Assembly (NCBI GenBank): GCA_963848525.1 | Contig: CAWKDZ010000002.1 | Location: 496,001-560,000, forward strand | Origin: JACCTU01 sp963848525 | Lineage (GTDB): Bacteria; Actinomycetota; Thermoleophilia; Gaiellales; Gaiellaceae | DNA length: 64,000 nt | Direction: 5' to 3' | In this document: positions 43,561 to 51,428 of the stretch, in pieces | Position numbering within the stretch: position 1 is the first letter of the stretch | Layout: each line of letters opens with the position of its first letter | The notes under the pieces: generated by a model | What the model saw: the letters and a program-made list of their open reading frames with translations, nothing else | Databases searched by the model: none | Told to the model about the DNA's origin: nothing | Position numbers and translations under genes: made by a program

Positions 43561-44270
43561 ACTGGCGCGTCGCGACGGTCGCCGAGATCCGCCCCGAGAC
43601 GCCGCGGGTGAAGACCGTGGCACTCGACGTGCCCGGCTGGGAGGGGCACCGGGCCGGGCAACACGTCGACGTCCGGCTGACGGCCGAGGACGGCTACCAG
43701 GCGCAACGCAGCTACTCGATCGCGTCCGCCGCCGACGCAGCGCGGCTCGAGTTGACGGTCGAGCGGATCGACGACGGCGAGGTCTCGCCGTACCTCACCG
43801 ACGAGGCGAGGGTCGGTGACCGTTTCGAGGTGCGCGGGCCCGTCGGCGGCTTCTTCGTCTGGGAGCCCGAGCCGGGCGGCGCGGTCCTGCTCGTCGGCGG
43901 CGGCTCGGGCGTCGTCCCTCTGATGGCGATGGTTCGCGAGCGCGCGACGAACGGCGACACCGTGCCGACGCGGCTGCTCTACTCCGCGCGTTCGTGGGAG
44001 GACGTGATCTACCGCGACGAGCTCGAGCGACTGGCCGGCGACGGCCTCGACGTCGTCTACACGCTGACGCGCGTCCAGCCCGACGGCTGGAACGGCTACG
44101 CGCGGCGGGTCGACCTGGAGCTGCTCGCGGAGGTCGTGCCCGAGGAGCTCACGCTCGCGTTCGTCTGCGGGCCGACGCCGTTCGTGGAGGCGGTCGCGCA
44201 GGCGCTCGTGGAGCTGGGGCACGACCCTGTACGAGTGAAGACGGAACGCTTCGGCCCGACGGGAGGCTGA
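43530..44270 (+). CDS. FAD/NAD-binding oxidoreductase (ferredoxin reductase-like)
   Basis: 246 residues. FAD-binding domain with RSYSIASAAD (R-x-Y-S), flavin-phosphate segment FEVRGPVGGFFVW, NAD(P)-binding VLLVGGGSGVVPLMAM and C-terminal LAFVCGPTPFVEAVAQAL. No iron-sulfur domain. GTG at 43530 gives a 31-bp overlap with the molybdopterin gene; a start closer to LNWRVATV is possible but would need CTG. The two proteins probably work as a redox pair. Confidence 0.85.
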   Translation: MEGTAVLGRLNWRVATVAEIRPETPRVKTVALDVPGWEGHRAGQHVDVRLTAEDGYQAQRSYSIASAADAARLELTVERIDDGEVSPYLTDEARVGDRFEVRGPVGGFFVWEPEPGGAVLLVGGGSGVVPLMAMVRERATNGDTVPTRLLYSARSWEDVIYRDELERLAGDGLDVVYTLTRVQPDGWNGYARRVDLELLAEVVPEELTLAFVCGPTPFVEAVAQALVELGHDPVRVKTERFGPTGG

Positions 44271-44271
44271 G

Positions 44272-44532
44272 ATGGACGCATTGCGACTCGACGGCAACGC
44301 CGCAGCCGGGATCCTCCGGGAGGTCTTCGCGGCCGATGTGACGACCGCGGTCGGGACGTGCGCAGGCTGCGGCGCGACCGACGCGGTCGGCTCGGTCCAT
44401 GTCTACGTGACCGCGGGCGTCGTCCTGCGCTGCCCGAGCTGCGACACGGTGTTGATGCGCATCGTCGACGGCGGGGCGCGGCTCTGGATCGACCTCAGCG
44501 GGCTGCGCTCGTTCGAGCTCGAGCGCCGCTAG
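44272..44532 (+). CDS. DUF6510 zinc-ribbon-like protein
   Basis: 86 residues starting MDALRLDGNAAAGILREVF, with two Cys pairs (GTCAGCGATDA and LRCPSCDTVLMRI) that can form a zinc ribbon. Matches the small DUF6510 proteins of actinobacteria. It follows the flavoprotein by 1 nt, so it belongs to the same operon; function unknown. Confidence 0.75.
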   Translation: MDALRLDGNAAAGILREVFAADVTTAVGTCAGCGATDAVGSVHVYVTAGVVLRCPSCDTVLMRIVDGGARLWIDLSGLRSFELERR

Positions 44533-44541
44533 CCGGAGGAG

Positions 44542-44579
44542 AAAAGGGGGGCCGTCGGCTCCTGCGGCGCAAGCCCGAC
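44542..44579 (-). terminator. Terminator after the sigma factor gene
   Basis: Minus strand: GTCGGGCT ... AGCCGAC stem (one bulged G) at 44554-44579, then CCCCCCTTTT. The 44533-44682 gap also holds the 13-nt direct repeat GCCGGAGGAGAAA at both ends. Confidence 0.55.
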
Positions 44580-44682
44580 CACCCCCCGGCCTACGGAGTT
44601 CGCGGCGCCCCCGGAAAGCCCTCCGCGGAGTTCCGAGCCTAGGGCCGGAGGAGAAAGCGCGGCAGCGGACGCAGTTGCAGGG

Positions 44683-45537
44683 TCACGCGACCCTCGCGTG
44701 CGAGAACGGAGTGCGCATCCTGTTCCTGAGGCGTGAGAGCGCCGTCTGCTCGAGCTGTCGAACGCGCTCGCGGGTGATCCCGAGCTTCTCACCGATCGCG
44801 TCGAGCGTGAGCTCCTCCCCGTCCCCGGAGAAGCCGAACCGAAGCTCGAGCACGATCCGCTGCCGTGGAGGCAGCGATGCAAGGACGTCACGCACGAGCT
44901 GCTGCTCGACCGACTTCATGATCGACTCGCCCGGGTCTTCCGAGGCAGCGTCGGCGATCACGTCGCCGAGCTCGCTGTCGCCGTCGTGGATCGCCTGGTT
45001 CAGCGAAACCGAAGCCTCGACCGCTCGAAGCGCTTGCACGACGTGGCGGGAGCTCAGCGCCGTCGCAGCGGACAGCTCCTCGATCGTCGGCTTCCGGCCG
45101 TGCGCCGCCTCGAGCTTCTGGGTCGCATTGCGAAGCTTGTGTCTCCGTTCCTGCACGTGCAGCGGGATCCGGATCGTCTCCGCCTGGTTCCCGACCGCCC
45201 GTTGGCAGGCCTGCCGGATCCACAGGGTTGCGTAGGTCGAGAACTTGTACCCGAGGCGCCAGTCGAACTTCTCGACGGCGCGGTTGAGGCCGATCACGCC
45301 CTCCTGGATCAGGTCGAGCAGCGGGAGTCCGTGGCCTTGGTAGCGCTTGGCGATCGAGACGACCAGGCGAAGGTTCGAGTTGACCATCTGCTCCTTCGCC
45401 CGGAGGTCGCCGCGCTCGACCCGCTTCGCCAGCTTGACCTCTTCGGCAGCGGTCAGCAGCGGGTAGCGGCTCAATTCGTTCAGCAAGAGCTGGAGGGCGT
45501 CCCCGACGTCGCCCTGAGCTGACTGGTCCACTGCCAT
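44683..45537 (-). CDS. RNA polymerase sigma factor, group 2 (RpoD-like)
   Basis: 284 residues: region 1.2 (DALQLLLNELSRYPLLTAAEEV), region 2 (NLRLVVSIAKRYQGHGLPLLDLIQEG and FDWRLGYKFSTYATLWIRQA), region 3, and region 4 with the helix-turn-helix LTLDAIGEKLGITRERVRQLE. No region 1.1 and short, so a SigB/HrdB-like alternative sigma rather than the housekeeping one. ATG at 45537 fits the family N-terminus. Confidence 0.92.
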   Translation of the reverse strand: MAVDQSAQGDVGDALQLLLNELSRYPLLTAAEEVKLAKRVERGDLRAKEQMVNSNLRLVVSIAKRYQGHGLPLLDLIQEGVIGLNRAVEKFDWRLGYKFSTYATLWIRQACQRAVGNQAETIRIPLHVQERRHKLRNATQKLEAAHGRKPTIEELSAATALSSRHVVQALRAVEASVSLNQAIHDGDSELGDVIADAASEDPGESIMKSVEQQLVRDVLASLPPRQRIVLELRFGFSGDGEELTLDAIGEKLGITRERVRQLEQTALSRLRNRMRTPFSHARVA

Positions 45538-45633
45538 TCCACAGTGTCGGGCGCCGTGGAACCGCCTCGCCTGACGCACTTGTGTCAGTTCGGCACGCGC
45601 AGCCGAACGACGGTCGGCCGCTACGATCTGGCT

Positions 45634-46026
45634 GTGTTCGCCGGCGACCACGATCGCGAACGTGCGACAGCCGCCCTTCGTGAGCACTATGCGCATGGTC
45701 GGCTGACGCTCGACGAGATCGACGAGCGCACGGAGCGGGTTCTGAGCGCACGCTCCCGTGCCGACCTTCGGGGCGCGCTCTCGAACCTGCCCGTGCTGCC
45801 GGACGTCCGCGATCTCGTCGCTCGCGGAGGCCCCGTCGTGCAGGGCGTGGTGCGGGGAGCGATGCTCGTCGTGCTCACGAGTGCGTACGTGCTGTTCAGC
45901 TTCGCGCTCCTGATCGTCCTCGGCTTGACGCTGGTGGTCGGGGGCGCGTCGAACTCGGTGCTGGTCGGCTTCCTGCTCGTCTGGCTCCTGCCGACGTACC
46001 TGCTCTCGCGAGCCTGGCGCCGCTAG
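45634..46026 (+). CDS. DUF1707 domain membrane protein
   Basis: 130 residues. N-terminal DUF1707 module (GDHDRERATAALREHYAHGR and LTLDEIDERTERVLSARS) followed by two membrane helices (AMLVVLTSAYVLFSFALLIV and NSVLVGFLLVWLLPTYLL). GTG at 45634 chosen because the family begins here and a TACGAT -10 box (45622-45627) ends 7 nt upstream, giving a leaderless mRNA. Divergent from the sigma gene. Function unknown. Confidence 0.83.
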   Translation: MFAGDHDRERATAALREHYAHGRLTLDEIDERTERVLSARSRADLRGALSNLPVLPDVRDLVARGGPVVQGVVRGAMLVVLTSAYVLFSFALLIVLGLTLVVGGASNSVLVGFLLVWLLPTYLLSRAWRR

Positions 46027-46039
46027 CGACCGACCGTCC

Positions 46040-46504
46040 TCAGAAGACGCGCGAGCGCTGACGGCTGAGGAAGAAGCCGTGACCACTTCGGTTGCGGCAG
46101 GTCACGCCGGCTGTCTCGGACATGCACCGAAGCCCACTGAACCTGTCGACCCAGCTCTTCCCGTACCCGAGGACTCGTGCTTGCTCTTGTCCGACGAAGG
46201 GGCCGGGGTCACCGGCGCACGACCAGACCGACGCGCGCCCGACATCACTCAAATAGATGCGGTCGCTGACGCGTCCACCTTCCCGGCACGTCTTACGAGG
46301 CGACGGCGGGCGCAGGCCGCTCTTGATCCCGCAGAAGACGCTCGGATGCCAGCCCGGACCGAACGACGGGTTCGGGCCGGCCGCGTAGGCGCAGACGATG
46401 TTGCCCGACGGTGTCTTGAAGTTCCCCATCGTGAGCGCGCCGGCCGTGGGTGTCACGACCAAGCAGAGCGCCGTGGCGAAGCAGATGACGAGTCGTCCCG
46501 CCAT
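46040..46504 (-). CDS. Secreted DUF6636-type protein
   Basis: 154 residues. Signal peptide LVICFATALCLVVTPTAGA, then FKTPSGNIVCAYAAG and six or more Cys (VFCGIKSGL, VWSCAGDPG, RCMSETAGVTCRN) with the C-terminal SGHGFFLSRQ. Matches the small Cys-rich DUF6636 secreted domain. ATG at 46504; a GTG two codons earlier touches the upstream stop. Encoded next to a related protein. Confidence 0.75.
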   Translation of the reverse strand: MAGRLVICFATALCLVVTPTAGALTMGNFKTPSGNIVCAYAAGPNPSFGPGWHPSVFCGIKSGLRPPSPRKTCREGGRVSDRIYLSDVGRASVWSCAGDPGPFVGQEQARVLGYGKSWVDRFSGLRCMSETAGVTCRNRSGHGFFLSRQRSRVF

Positions 46505-46509
46505 GGGCA

Positions 46510-47340
46510 CTAGGGCGTCACCTCGGTAACTCCCGACGCGTTGATCAGGAAGCCGCGTCCGGCCGCTTTGCCGCCGATGACGGTGCAGGTGACACCTTTC
46601 GCGTCGACGAGGCAGTGGAACTTGTTCCACTCGTTGGCCTGCCCGTTTCGAATCACGCGCGCCTCGTCGTCCCAGTTCTGAACACAGCCCGGCCCGTCGC
46701 AGACGGTGACCTTGCCGCTCGTGCGCAGTGTCGCCGAGTGCACCAGGTTCCGGGTGCCGCAGAAGGCTTCCGGGGTCGGGTAGACGACGAACGTGCACCA
46801 GGTCTGCCTGTCCGGGGTGAGGATCGAGTCGAACGATGCGGCCCGCTGCCACGGGCCTGCGGCAAACCGTTTTCCGTTCCAGTGCCAGAAGTGGTACTTG
46901 ACCGAGGAGGGAAAGCAGTGCGCGTCGCCGCGTGCGACCACGCCGATCGTCTCCCGGATGTCGCCGCCGACTACGTCGAGGAAGGCACCGTGTTTGACGT
47001 TCATCGCGAGCCTCCAGGTCCCGCCGGCGTGCCGGAAGACTGCCCAGCCGGCACTGATCCCGCAGCCGGGGATCGCGATCGAGGCGACCATCCCGCTGCT
47101 CCCTGGTCCGAAGAACGGGCCGCACTGCACCTGGTTGACCGGCGTTCTCGGCTGCGCCGGCTTGATCACGCCGATCCCGTAGCGGGTCATCACCGCCGAC
47201 GCGGTGGCTTTCGAGCAGCCCGCCGTGCTTGACGTCGGGCTCGAGTTAGGTGCCGTCGGCCCGAAGTCCGCACGACCCGCGAGCGGAGCGAGCGCCAACG
47301 CTAACGCCGCCAAAGTTGCGAGAGACAGAAGGCGCCGCAA
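46510..47340 (-). CDS. Secreted Cys-rich protein with DUF6636-like C-terminus
   Basis: 276 residues. Signal peptide LLSLATLAALALALAPLAG. N-terminal two-thirds unrecognised with several Cys (VQCGPFFGPG, IPGCGISAGW). The C-terminal part (CLVDAKGVTCTVIGGKAAGRGFLI) parallels the end of the DUF6636 protein encoded just downstream. TTG start at 47340 is supported by AAGGAGG 8 nt upstream. Probably co-transcribed with that gene (stop and start touch). Confidence 0.68.
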   Translation of the reverse strand: MRRLLSLATLAALALALAPLAGRADFGPTAPNSSPTSSTAGCSKATASAVMTRYGIGVIKPAQPRTPVNQVQCGPFFGPGSSGMVASIAIPGCGISAGWAVFRHAGGTWRLAMNVKHGAFLDVVGGDIRETIGVVARGDAHCFPSSVKYHFWHWNGKRFAAGPWQRAASFDSILTPDRQTWCTFVVYPTPEAFCGTRNLVHSATLRTSGKVTVCDGPGCVQNWDDEARVIRNGQANEWNKFHCLVDAKGVTCTVIGGKAAGRGFLINASGVTEVTP

Positions 47341-47421
47341 AGTTCAACCTCCTTCGACGTCCCCCGCGCCGCGACTATCGCACTCAGGCAAGACCGCGTC
47401 AACGAGAGCGCGACTCGAGAA

Positions 47422-47494
47422 AGCGGGCGACGGGGCTCGAACCCGTGACCCCCAGCTTGGGAAGCTGATGCTCTACCAACTGAGCTACGCCCGC
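47422..47494 (-). tRNA. tRNA-Gly (anticodon CCC)
   Basis: 73 nt on the minus strand. Acceptor GCGGGCG/CGCCCGC, D-arm TAGCTCAGTTGGTAGAGC, anticodon loop TTCCCAA giving CCC, T-loop GGTTCGAGCCC. Discriminator U as usual for tRNA-Gly; CCA not encoded. Reads GGG. Confidence 0.95.
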
Positions 47495-47636
47495 GTGGGG
47501 CCGGATTGTAGCCTGGGCGTGGTTCGAGGGGCCGTTGCCGCACAACGGCCCCTCGCCCCCGATCCTAACGTCGCACGCGCCCGCGAGGGAAGGCGACATA
47601 CTTCGGGTCGAACCGACGACACGTTCTGGAGGAGAG

Positions 47637-48662
47637 ATGGTCGCACCCGAGCTCGAGCTGACCGCCAGAGCCCTCGTCGCCCCGGGGAAGGGCATCCTCG
47701 CCGCGGACGAGAGCGACAGCACGATCAAGAAGCGCTTCGACTCGATCGAGGTCGAGTCGAGCGAGGAGAACCGTCGCGCCTACCGCGACCTGCTGTTCAC
47801 GACCGAGGGGATGGAGGAGTTCATCTCCGGCGTGATCCTGTTCGACGAGACGATCCGGCAGCGCTCCGCGGACGGCACGCCGTTCGCCGAGCTGCTCTCG
47901 TCCAAGGGCGTGATCCCGGGGATCAAGGTCGACAAGGGCGCGAAGCCGCTGGCGAACGCCGAGGGCGAGACCGTCACCGAGGGGCTCGACGGGCTCCGCG
48001 AGCGGCTCGACGAGTACCGCGAGCTCGGGGCCCGCTTCGCGAAGTGGCGCGCGACCTACTCGATCGGCAACGCACTCCCGAGCGAGTACTGCATCTGGGC
48101 GAACGCGCACGCGCTCGCGCGCTACGCGGCGCTCTGCCAGGAGGCGGGGCTCGTGCCGATCGTCGAGCCGGAGGTGCTGATGGACGGCGGCCACGACATC
48201 CACCGCTCGTTCCAGGTCACCTCGCGGGTGCTCTTCGCCGTCTACACGGAGCTGCACGACCAGCGCGTCGCCCTCGAGGGGACGCTGCTGAAGCCGAACA
48301 TGGTCCTCTCCGGGTACGGCGCGTCGGACCGCGCGTCGGTCGACGAGGTCGCGGAGGAGACGATCCGTTGCTTCCGCGAGCGCGTGCCCGCGGCGGTGCC
48401 GGGCATCGTCTTCCTCTCCGGCGGCCAGAGCGACGAGGACGCGACGGCGCACCTGAACGCGATGAACGCCCGCGGGCCGCACCCGTGGGAGCTGTCGTTC
48501 TCGTACGGCCGGGCGCTCCAGGCGCCGGCGCTGAAGGCGTGGCGCGGCGAGGGTGGGAACGTCGAGGCCGGGCAGCAGGCGTTCTACCGGCGCGCGAAGT
48601 TCAACGGCGCGGCGCGGTCCGGCTCGTACGCACCCGAGATGGAGACCGCGGACGTGGCATGA
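47637..48662 (+). CDS. fbaB: Fructose-bisphosphate aldolase, class I
   Basis: 341 residues. Schiff-base enzyme of the eukaryote-like class I type: GKGILAADESDSTIKKRF, GVIPGIKVDKG, ARFAKWRATYSIG, IVEPEVLMDGGHDI, LEGTLLKPNMVLSG (the Schiff-base Lys) and FLSGGQSDEDATAHLNAM. GGAGGAG precedes the ATG at 47637. Supports glycolysis/gluconeogenesis together with glpX nearby and the gap-pgk-tpiA-gpmI cluster. Confidence 0.96.
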   Translation: MVAPELELTARALVAPGKGILAADESDSTIKKRFDSIEVESSEENRRAYRDLLFTTEGMEEFISGVILFDETIRQRSADGTPFAELLSSKGVIPGIKVDKGAKPLANAEGETVTEGLDGLRERLDEYRELGARFAKWRATYSIGNALPSEYCIWANAHALARYAALCQEAGLVPIVEPEVLMDGGHDIHRSFQVTSRVLFAVYTELHDQRVALEGTLLKPNMVLSGYGASDRASVDEVAEETIRCFRERVPAAVPGIVFLSGGQSDEDATAHLNAMNARGPHPWELSFSYGRALQAPALKAWRGEGGNVEAGQQAFYRRAKFNGAARSGSYAPEMETADVA

Positions 48663-49051
48663 CGGACTGGGACTGGACGCGGGTTGTCATCGACCACGTG
48701 CAATTGGCGGTCGAGGACGCCGCGGCCAGCGTCCGGTTCTACAAGACGGTGCTCGAGCCGCTCGGCATCCCTCCGATCTGGGAAGGCGAGGGCGGCGCGC
48801 AGTTCGCGAACCTCGTCGTCGTAAAGCGCGATCCGACCAGCACCCCTGTCCACGTCGCGTTCGTCGCGGAGTCGCGCGAGCAGGTCGACGCTTTCCACCA
48901 GGCCGGCATCGCCGCGGGCTACCGCGACAACGGCCCGCCGGGCGTTCGCGAGCAGTACAGCTCGCCCGAGGCCGGCCGCTACTACGCAGCGTTCCTGCTC
49001 GACCCCGACGGCAACAACATCGAGGCCGTGCGGCGCGAGTTCCCGGCCTAG
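48659..49051 (+). CDS. VOC (glyoxalase/dioxygenase) family protein
   Basis: 130 residues. One VOC module: VIDHVQLAVEDAAASVRFYK at the N-terminus, VHVAFVAESREQVDAFHQ with a metal-type His, and YYAAFLLDPDGNNIEAVRRE with the Glu ligand. Reaction unknown. ATG overlaps the aldolase stop (ATGA). Confidence 0.88.
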   Translation: MTDWDWTRVVIDHVQLAVEDAAASVRFYKTVLEPLGIPPIWEGEGGAQFANLVVVKRDPTSTPVHVAFVAESREQVDAFHQAGIAAGYRDNGPPGVREQYSSPEAGRYYAAFLLDPDGNNIEAVRREFPA

Positions 49052-49061
49052 TTGGTCCGCA

Positions 49062-49093
49062 GGTCGCGAATCCGCTAGCGCGGATCCGCGACC
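49062..49093. terminator. Hairpin after the aldolase-VOC genes
   Basis: 14-bp stem with one mismatch and a TAGC loop, 10 nt after the VOC stop; no T-run. Confidence 0.5.
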
Positions 49094-49105
49094 GCGAGAA
49101 TCCCT

Positions 49106-49129
49106 AAAGGCGGCCGCTTTCGCGGCCGC
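49106..49129 (-). terminator. Terminator of glpX
   Basis: 8-bp GCGGCCGC stem around a 4-nt loop, followed on the minus strand by CTTTAGGG. Together with the hairpin at 49062-49093 it separates the two convergent transcripts. Confidence 0.5.
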
Positions 49130-49155
49130 TGCCGCGGCGATCTCACCGCGAACGC

Positions 49156-50184
49156 CTAGCTCCGGTACTCGAGGCGCGAGATCGCGGTCAGCTTCGCGAA
49201 GGCATGCTCGGCCTCGATCTTGCGGACCGTGCCCGAGCGTGAGCGCATCACCATCGAGTCGGTGATCGCGCCGTCGCGCGTGTAGCGAACGCCGCGGAGC
49301 AGCGCGCCCGAGGTCACGCCCGTCGCCGCGACGAAGACGTCGTCGCCGGCGACGAGGTCGTCGGTCGTGAGCACGCGGTCGACGTCGAAGCCGGCATCGA
49401 CGAGCTTCTGCCGCTCCTCGTCGTCGCGCGGCCAGAGCCGGCCCTGGAGCGCGCCGCCGAGGCATTTGATCGCCGCCGCGGAGATGACGCCCTCCGGCGT
49501 GCCGCCGACGCCCATCAGCAGGTCGACCTCGCTGCCGCCGTGCGCCGCCGCGATCGAGGGCGCGACGTCGCCGTCGCGGATCAGGTGCACGCGCGCGCCG
49601 GCGCCGCGGAGGTCGGCGACCAGCTCCTCGTGGCGGTCGCGCTCGAGCACGACGACGAGCACGTCGCGCGGCGACTTCCCTTTGGCCTCGGCGACGCGCT
49701 CGACGTTCTCCGCAGGCGTGGCGTCGATGTCGACCGCGTCGGCGGCGTCGGGCCCGACGGCGATCTTGTCCATGTACACCGCAGCGCCCGGGAAGAACAT
49801 CGTGCCCCGCTCGGCCACGGCGATCACCGCGATCGCGTTCGGCTGGCCGAGCGCCGTCAGCCTGGTGCCCTCGAGCGGATCGACGGCGACGTCGACGGCG
49901 GGGCCGAAGCCGCTCCCGATCGACTCGCCGTTGAAGAGCATCGGCGCCTCGTCCTTCTCCCCCTCGCCGATCACGACGACGCCGTCCATCTGCACGGTGT
50001 CGAGCATCAGGCGCATCGCGTCCACGGCGGCCTGGTCGGCGGCGATCTTGTCGCCGCGCCCGATCCAGCGGCCAGCACCCATCGCCGCCGCCTCCGTGAC
50101 ACGTACGAGCTCGAGCGCGAGGTTCCGGTCGGGCGGCGCGCCGGCTCCCCCGGCTCGCTCGCTCGTTTCGAAGGCCTCTTTCAG
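49156..50184 (-). CDS. glpX: Fructose-1,6-bisphosphatase class II
   Basis: Gluconeogenic phosphatase. GAGRWIGRGDKIAADQAAVD, metal motif VVVIGEGEKDEAPMLFNGE, VAVDPLEGTRLTALG, GVGGTPEGVISAAAIKC and VFVAATGVTSG. The first ATG (50082) cuts off the conserved N-terminal helix NLALELVRVTEAAAM, which continues upstream in frame. No ATG, GTG or TTG exists before it; CTG at 50184 gives 342 residues beginning MKEAFETSER and lies inside the end of repeat element B. Start therefore uncertain: an unusual CTG, or an original start altered by the element or by a base error. Confidence 0.9.
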   Translation of the reverse strand: MKEAFETSERAGGAGAPPDRNLALELVRVTEAAAMGAGRWIGRGDKIAADQAAVDAMRLMLDTVQMDGVVVIGEGEKDEAPMLFNGESIGSGFGPAVDVAVDPLEGTRLTALGQPNAIAVIAVAERGTMFFPGAAVYMDKIAVGPDAADAVDIDATPAENVERVAEAKGKSPRDVLVVVLERDRHEELVADLRGAGARVHLIRDGDVAPSIAAAHGGSEVDLLMGVGGTPEGVISAAAIKCLGGALQGRLWPRDDEERQKLVDAGFDVDRVLTTDDLVAGDDVFVAATGVTSGALLRGVRYTRDGAITDSMVMRSRSGTVRKIEAEHAFAKLTAISRLEYRS

Positions 50185-50336
50185 GACGTACCCTCGTCGT
50201 CGGGGTGCGATGGGTGGTGCGAGGCAAGGACGCAGGGAGCGGGCGTATCCGCAGTGATACGGCCGCGACTGAGGACGCAGTATCGCGCCGCCCAGCGCGG
50301 CCCGACGGCACAGCGGTTCGTTCTGAGAGAGGCCTT
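50171..50336 (+). repeat. Structured repeat element, copy B
   Basis: 166 bp closed by an 18-bp stem: AAGGCCTCTTTCAGGACG at 50171-50188 and CGTTCTGAGAGAGGCCTT at 50319-50336, all positions pairing on the plus strand if two G-U pairs are allowed. Second stem GTCGTCGGG with CCCGACGGC, inner hairpin CGTATC-CGCAGT-GATACG (50244-50261), and GGACGCAG twice. Closing stems differ in sequence from copy A yet pair equally well. It overlaps the 5' end of glpX on the opposite strand. Confidence 0.75.
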
Positions 50337-50347
50337 TACAGCTTGGG

Positions 50348-51223
50348 TCACGCGCCGGATCCTAATGCCGCGGCGTCCGCAGGCTCGAGCAGCACGACCG
50401 CCGCACCCGAGGCGATCACGAGCGCGCCACCGACGATGACAGGCCAGGTGAGCGTCTCCCCGAGCAGCGCCCAGGCGAGCAGCGCGCCCGACACGGGCTC
50501 GATGTAGGCCAGGATCCCGATCGCCTGCGCGGTCACGTGGCGCAGGAGCCAGATGTAGAGGAAACCCGAGAGCGCCGTGAAACCGACCCCGAGCACGAAC
50601 AGCGGCGGCAGCTCGCTCGCTGTCGGCACCACCCGTTCGGCGCTGACGAGCAGCGGCGCGATCGCGACGGCTGCGATCGCGTAGTTCCAGAACGAGAGCG
50701 CCAGCACCGGCACCTCGGCCGCGATGCGCTTCGTCATCAGCACGAGGGCGGCGTAGGTCGCCGCGGTCAGCAGGCCGGTGACCAGCGCGAGCGGCCGCAC
50801 GGCGCCGCCCTCCTCCCCGCCCAGTGCGACGAGCGCGACGCCGGCTCCGGCGGGCACGAGCGCAGCGAGCGCGACGAACGAGCGCGCTTCAGGCAGCACG
50901 AGCGGCGCGATCAGCGCGATCGCGAGCGGCGCGAGGTAGGCGAGCAGCAGCGCAACCGCGACGGACGAAAGCTTGATCGTCGCGAAGTAGAGGAACCAGT
51001 GCGCGGCGAGCGTGACCGCGATCACGACGACGCGAAGACGGTGACGTTCCAGTCGCAGGCGCGCCACCTGCCGCAGCACGACCGCCACGAGCCCGAGTGC
51101 CAGGGCGGCGAACACGAGCCGGTAGAAGACGAGCACCTCCGCGTCGAGCTCGACCTCGCGGACGATGACCGCGATCAGCCCCCACGACGCCGCGAGCGCC
51201 GCGACGGCCACATTCCACTTCAA
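50348..51223 (-). CDS. EamA/DMT family permease
   Basis: 291 residues, ten predicted membrane helices in two homologous EamA halves (ALAASWGLIAVIVREVELDA and ATYAALVLMTKRIAAEVPVL starts; YLAPLAIALIAPLVLPEA and YIEPVSGALLAWALLGE ends). Exports or imports a small metabolite, not identifiable. The stop is 12 nt from repeat element B. Confidence 0.87.
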   Translation of the reverse strand: MKWNVAVAALAASWGLIAVIVREVELDAEVLVFYRLVFAALALGLVAVVLRQVARLRLERHRLRVVVIAVTLAAHWFLYFATIKLSSVAVALLLAYLAPLAIALIAPLVLPEARSFVALAALVPAGAGVALVALGGEEGGAVRPLALVTGLLTAATYAALVLMTKRIAAEVPVLALSFWNYAIAAVAIAPLLVSAERVVPTASELPPLFVLGVGFTALSGFLYIWLLRHVTAQAIGILAYIEPVSGALLAWALLGETLTWPVIVGGALVIASGAAVVLLEPADAAALGSGA

Positions 51224-51226
51224 GGA

Positions 51227-51415
51227 TTAGTCCTCGCTGGGAATGAGGACCCAGAGCACGATGTAGATCACGAACTGCGGCCCCGGAATGATCGTCGAGA
51301 CCACGAATAACACCCGCATGAGCAAGGGCGGCACTCCGAAGCGGTCGGCGAGCGCGGCGCAGACGCCCGCGATCCAGCGGCCCTTGCGCGGGCGGACGAG
51401 CTTCCGGCGAGCCAC
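51227..51415 (-). CDS. PspC-domain protein
   Basis: 62 residues: basic N-terminus, GRWIAGVCAALADRFGVPPL and one membrane helix (LLMRVLFVVSTIIPGPQFVI), the minimal PspC domain of phage-shock-like stress proteins. Three nt upstream of the permease gene and 13 nt downstream of argS, same strand. Confidence 0.85.
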   Translation of the reverse strand: MARRKLVRPRKGRWIAGVCAALADRFGVPPLLMRVLFVVSTIIPGPQFVIYIVLWVLIPSED

Positions 51416-51428
51416 GCCGGGAGGGTAA

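Noticed and set aside
44533..44682. GC-rich leader resembling a riboswitch (c-di-AMP-like GGAAC and GCCG patches)
   Set aside because: Conserved riboswitch core bases could not be matched, and it lies downstream, not upstream, of genes on both strands. A terminator explains part of it.
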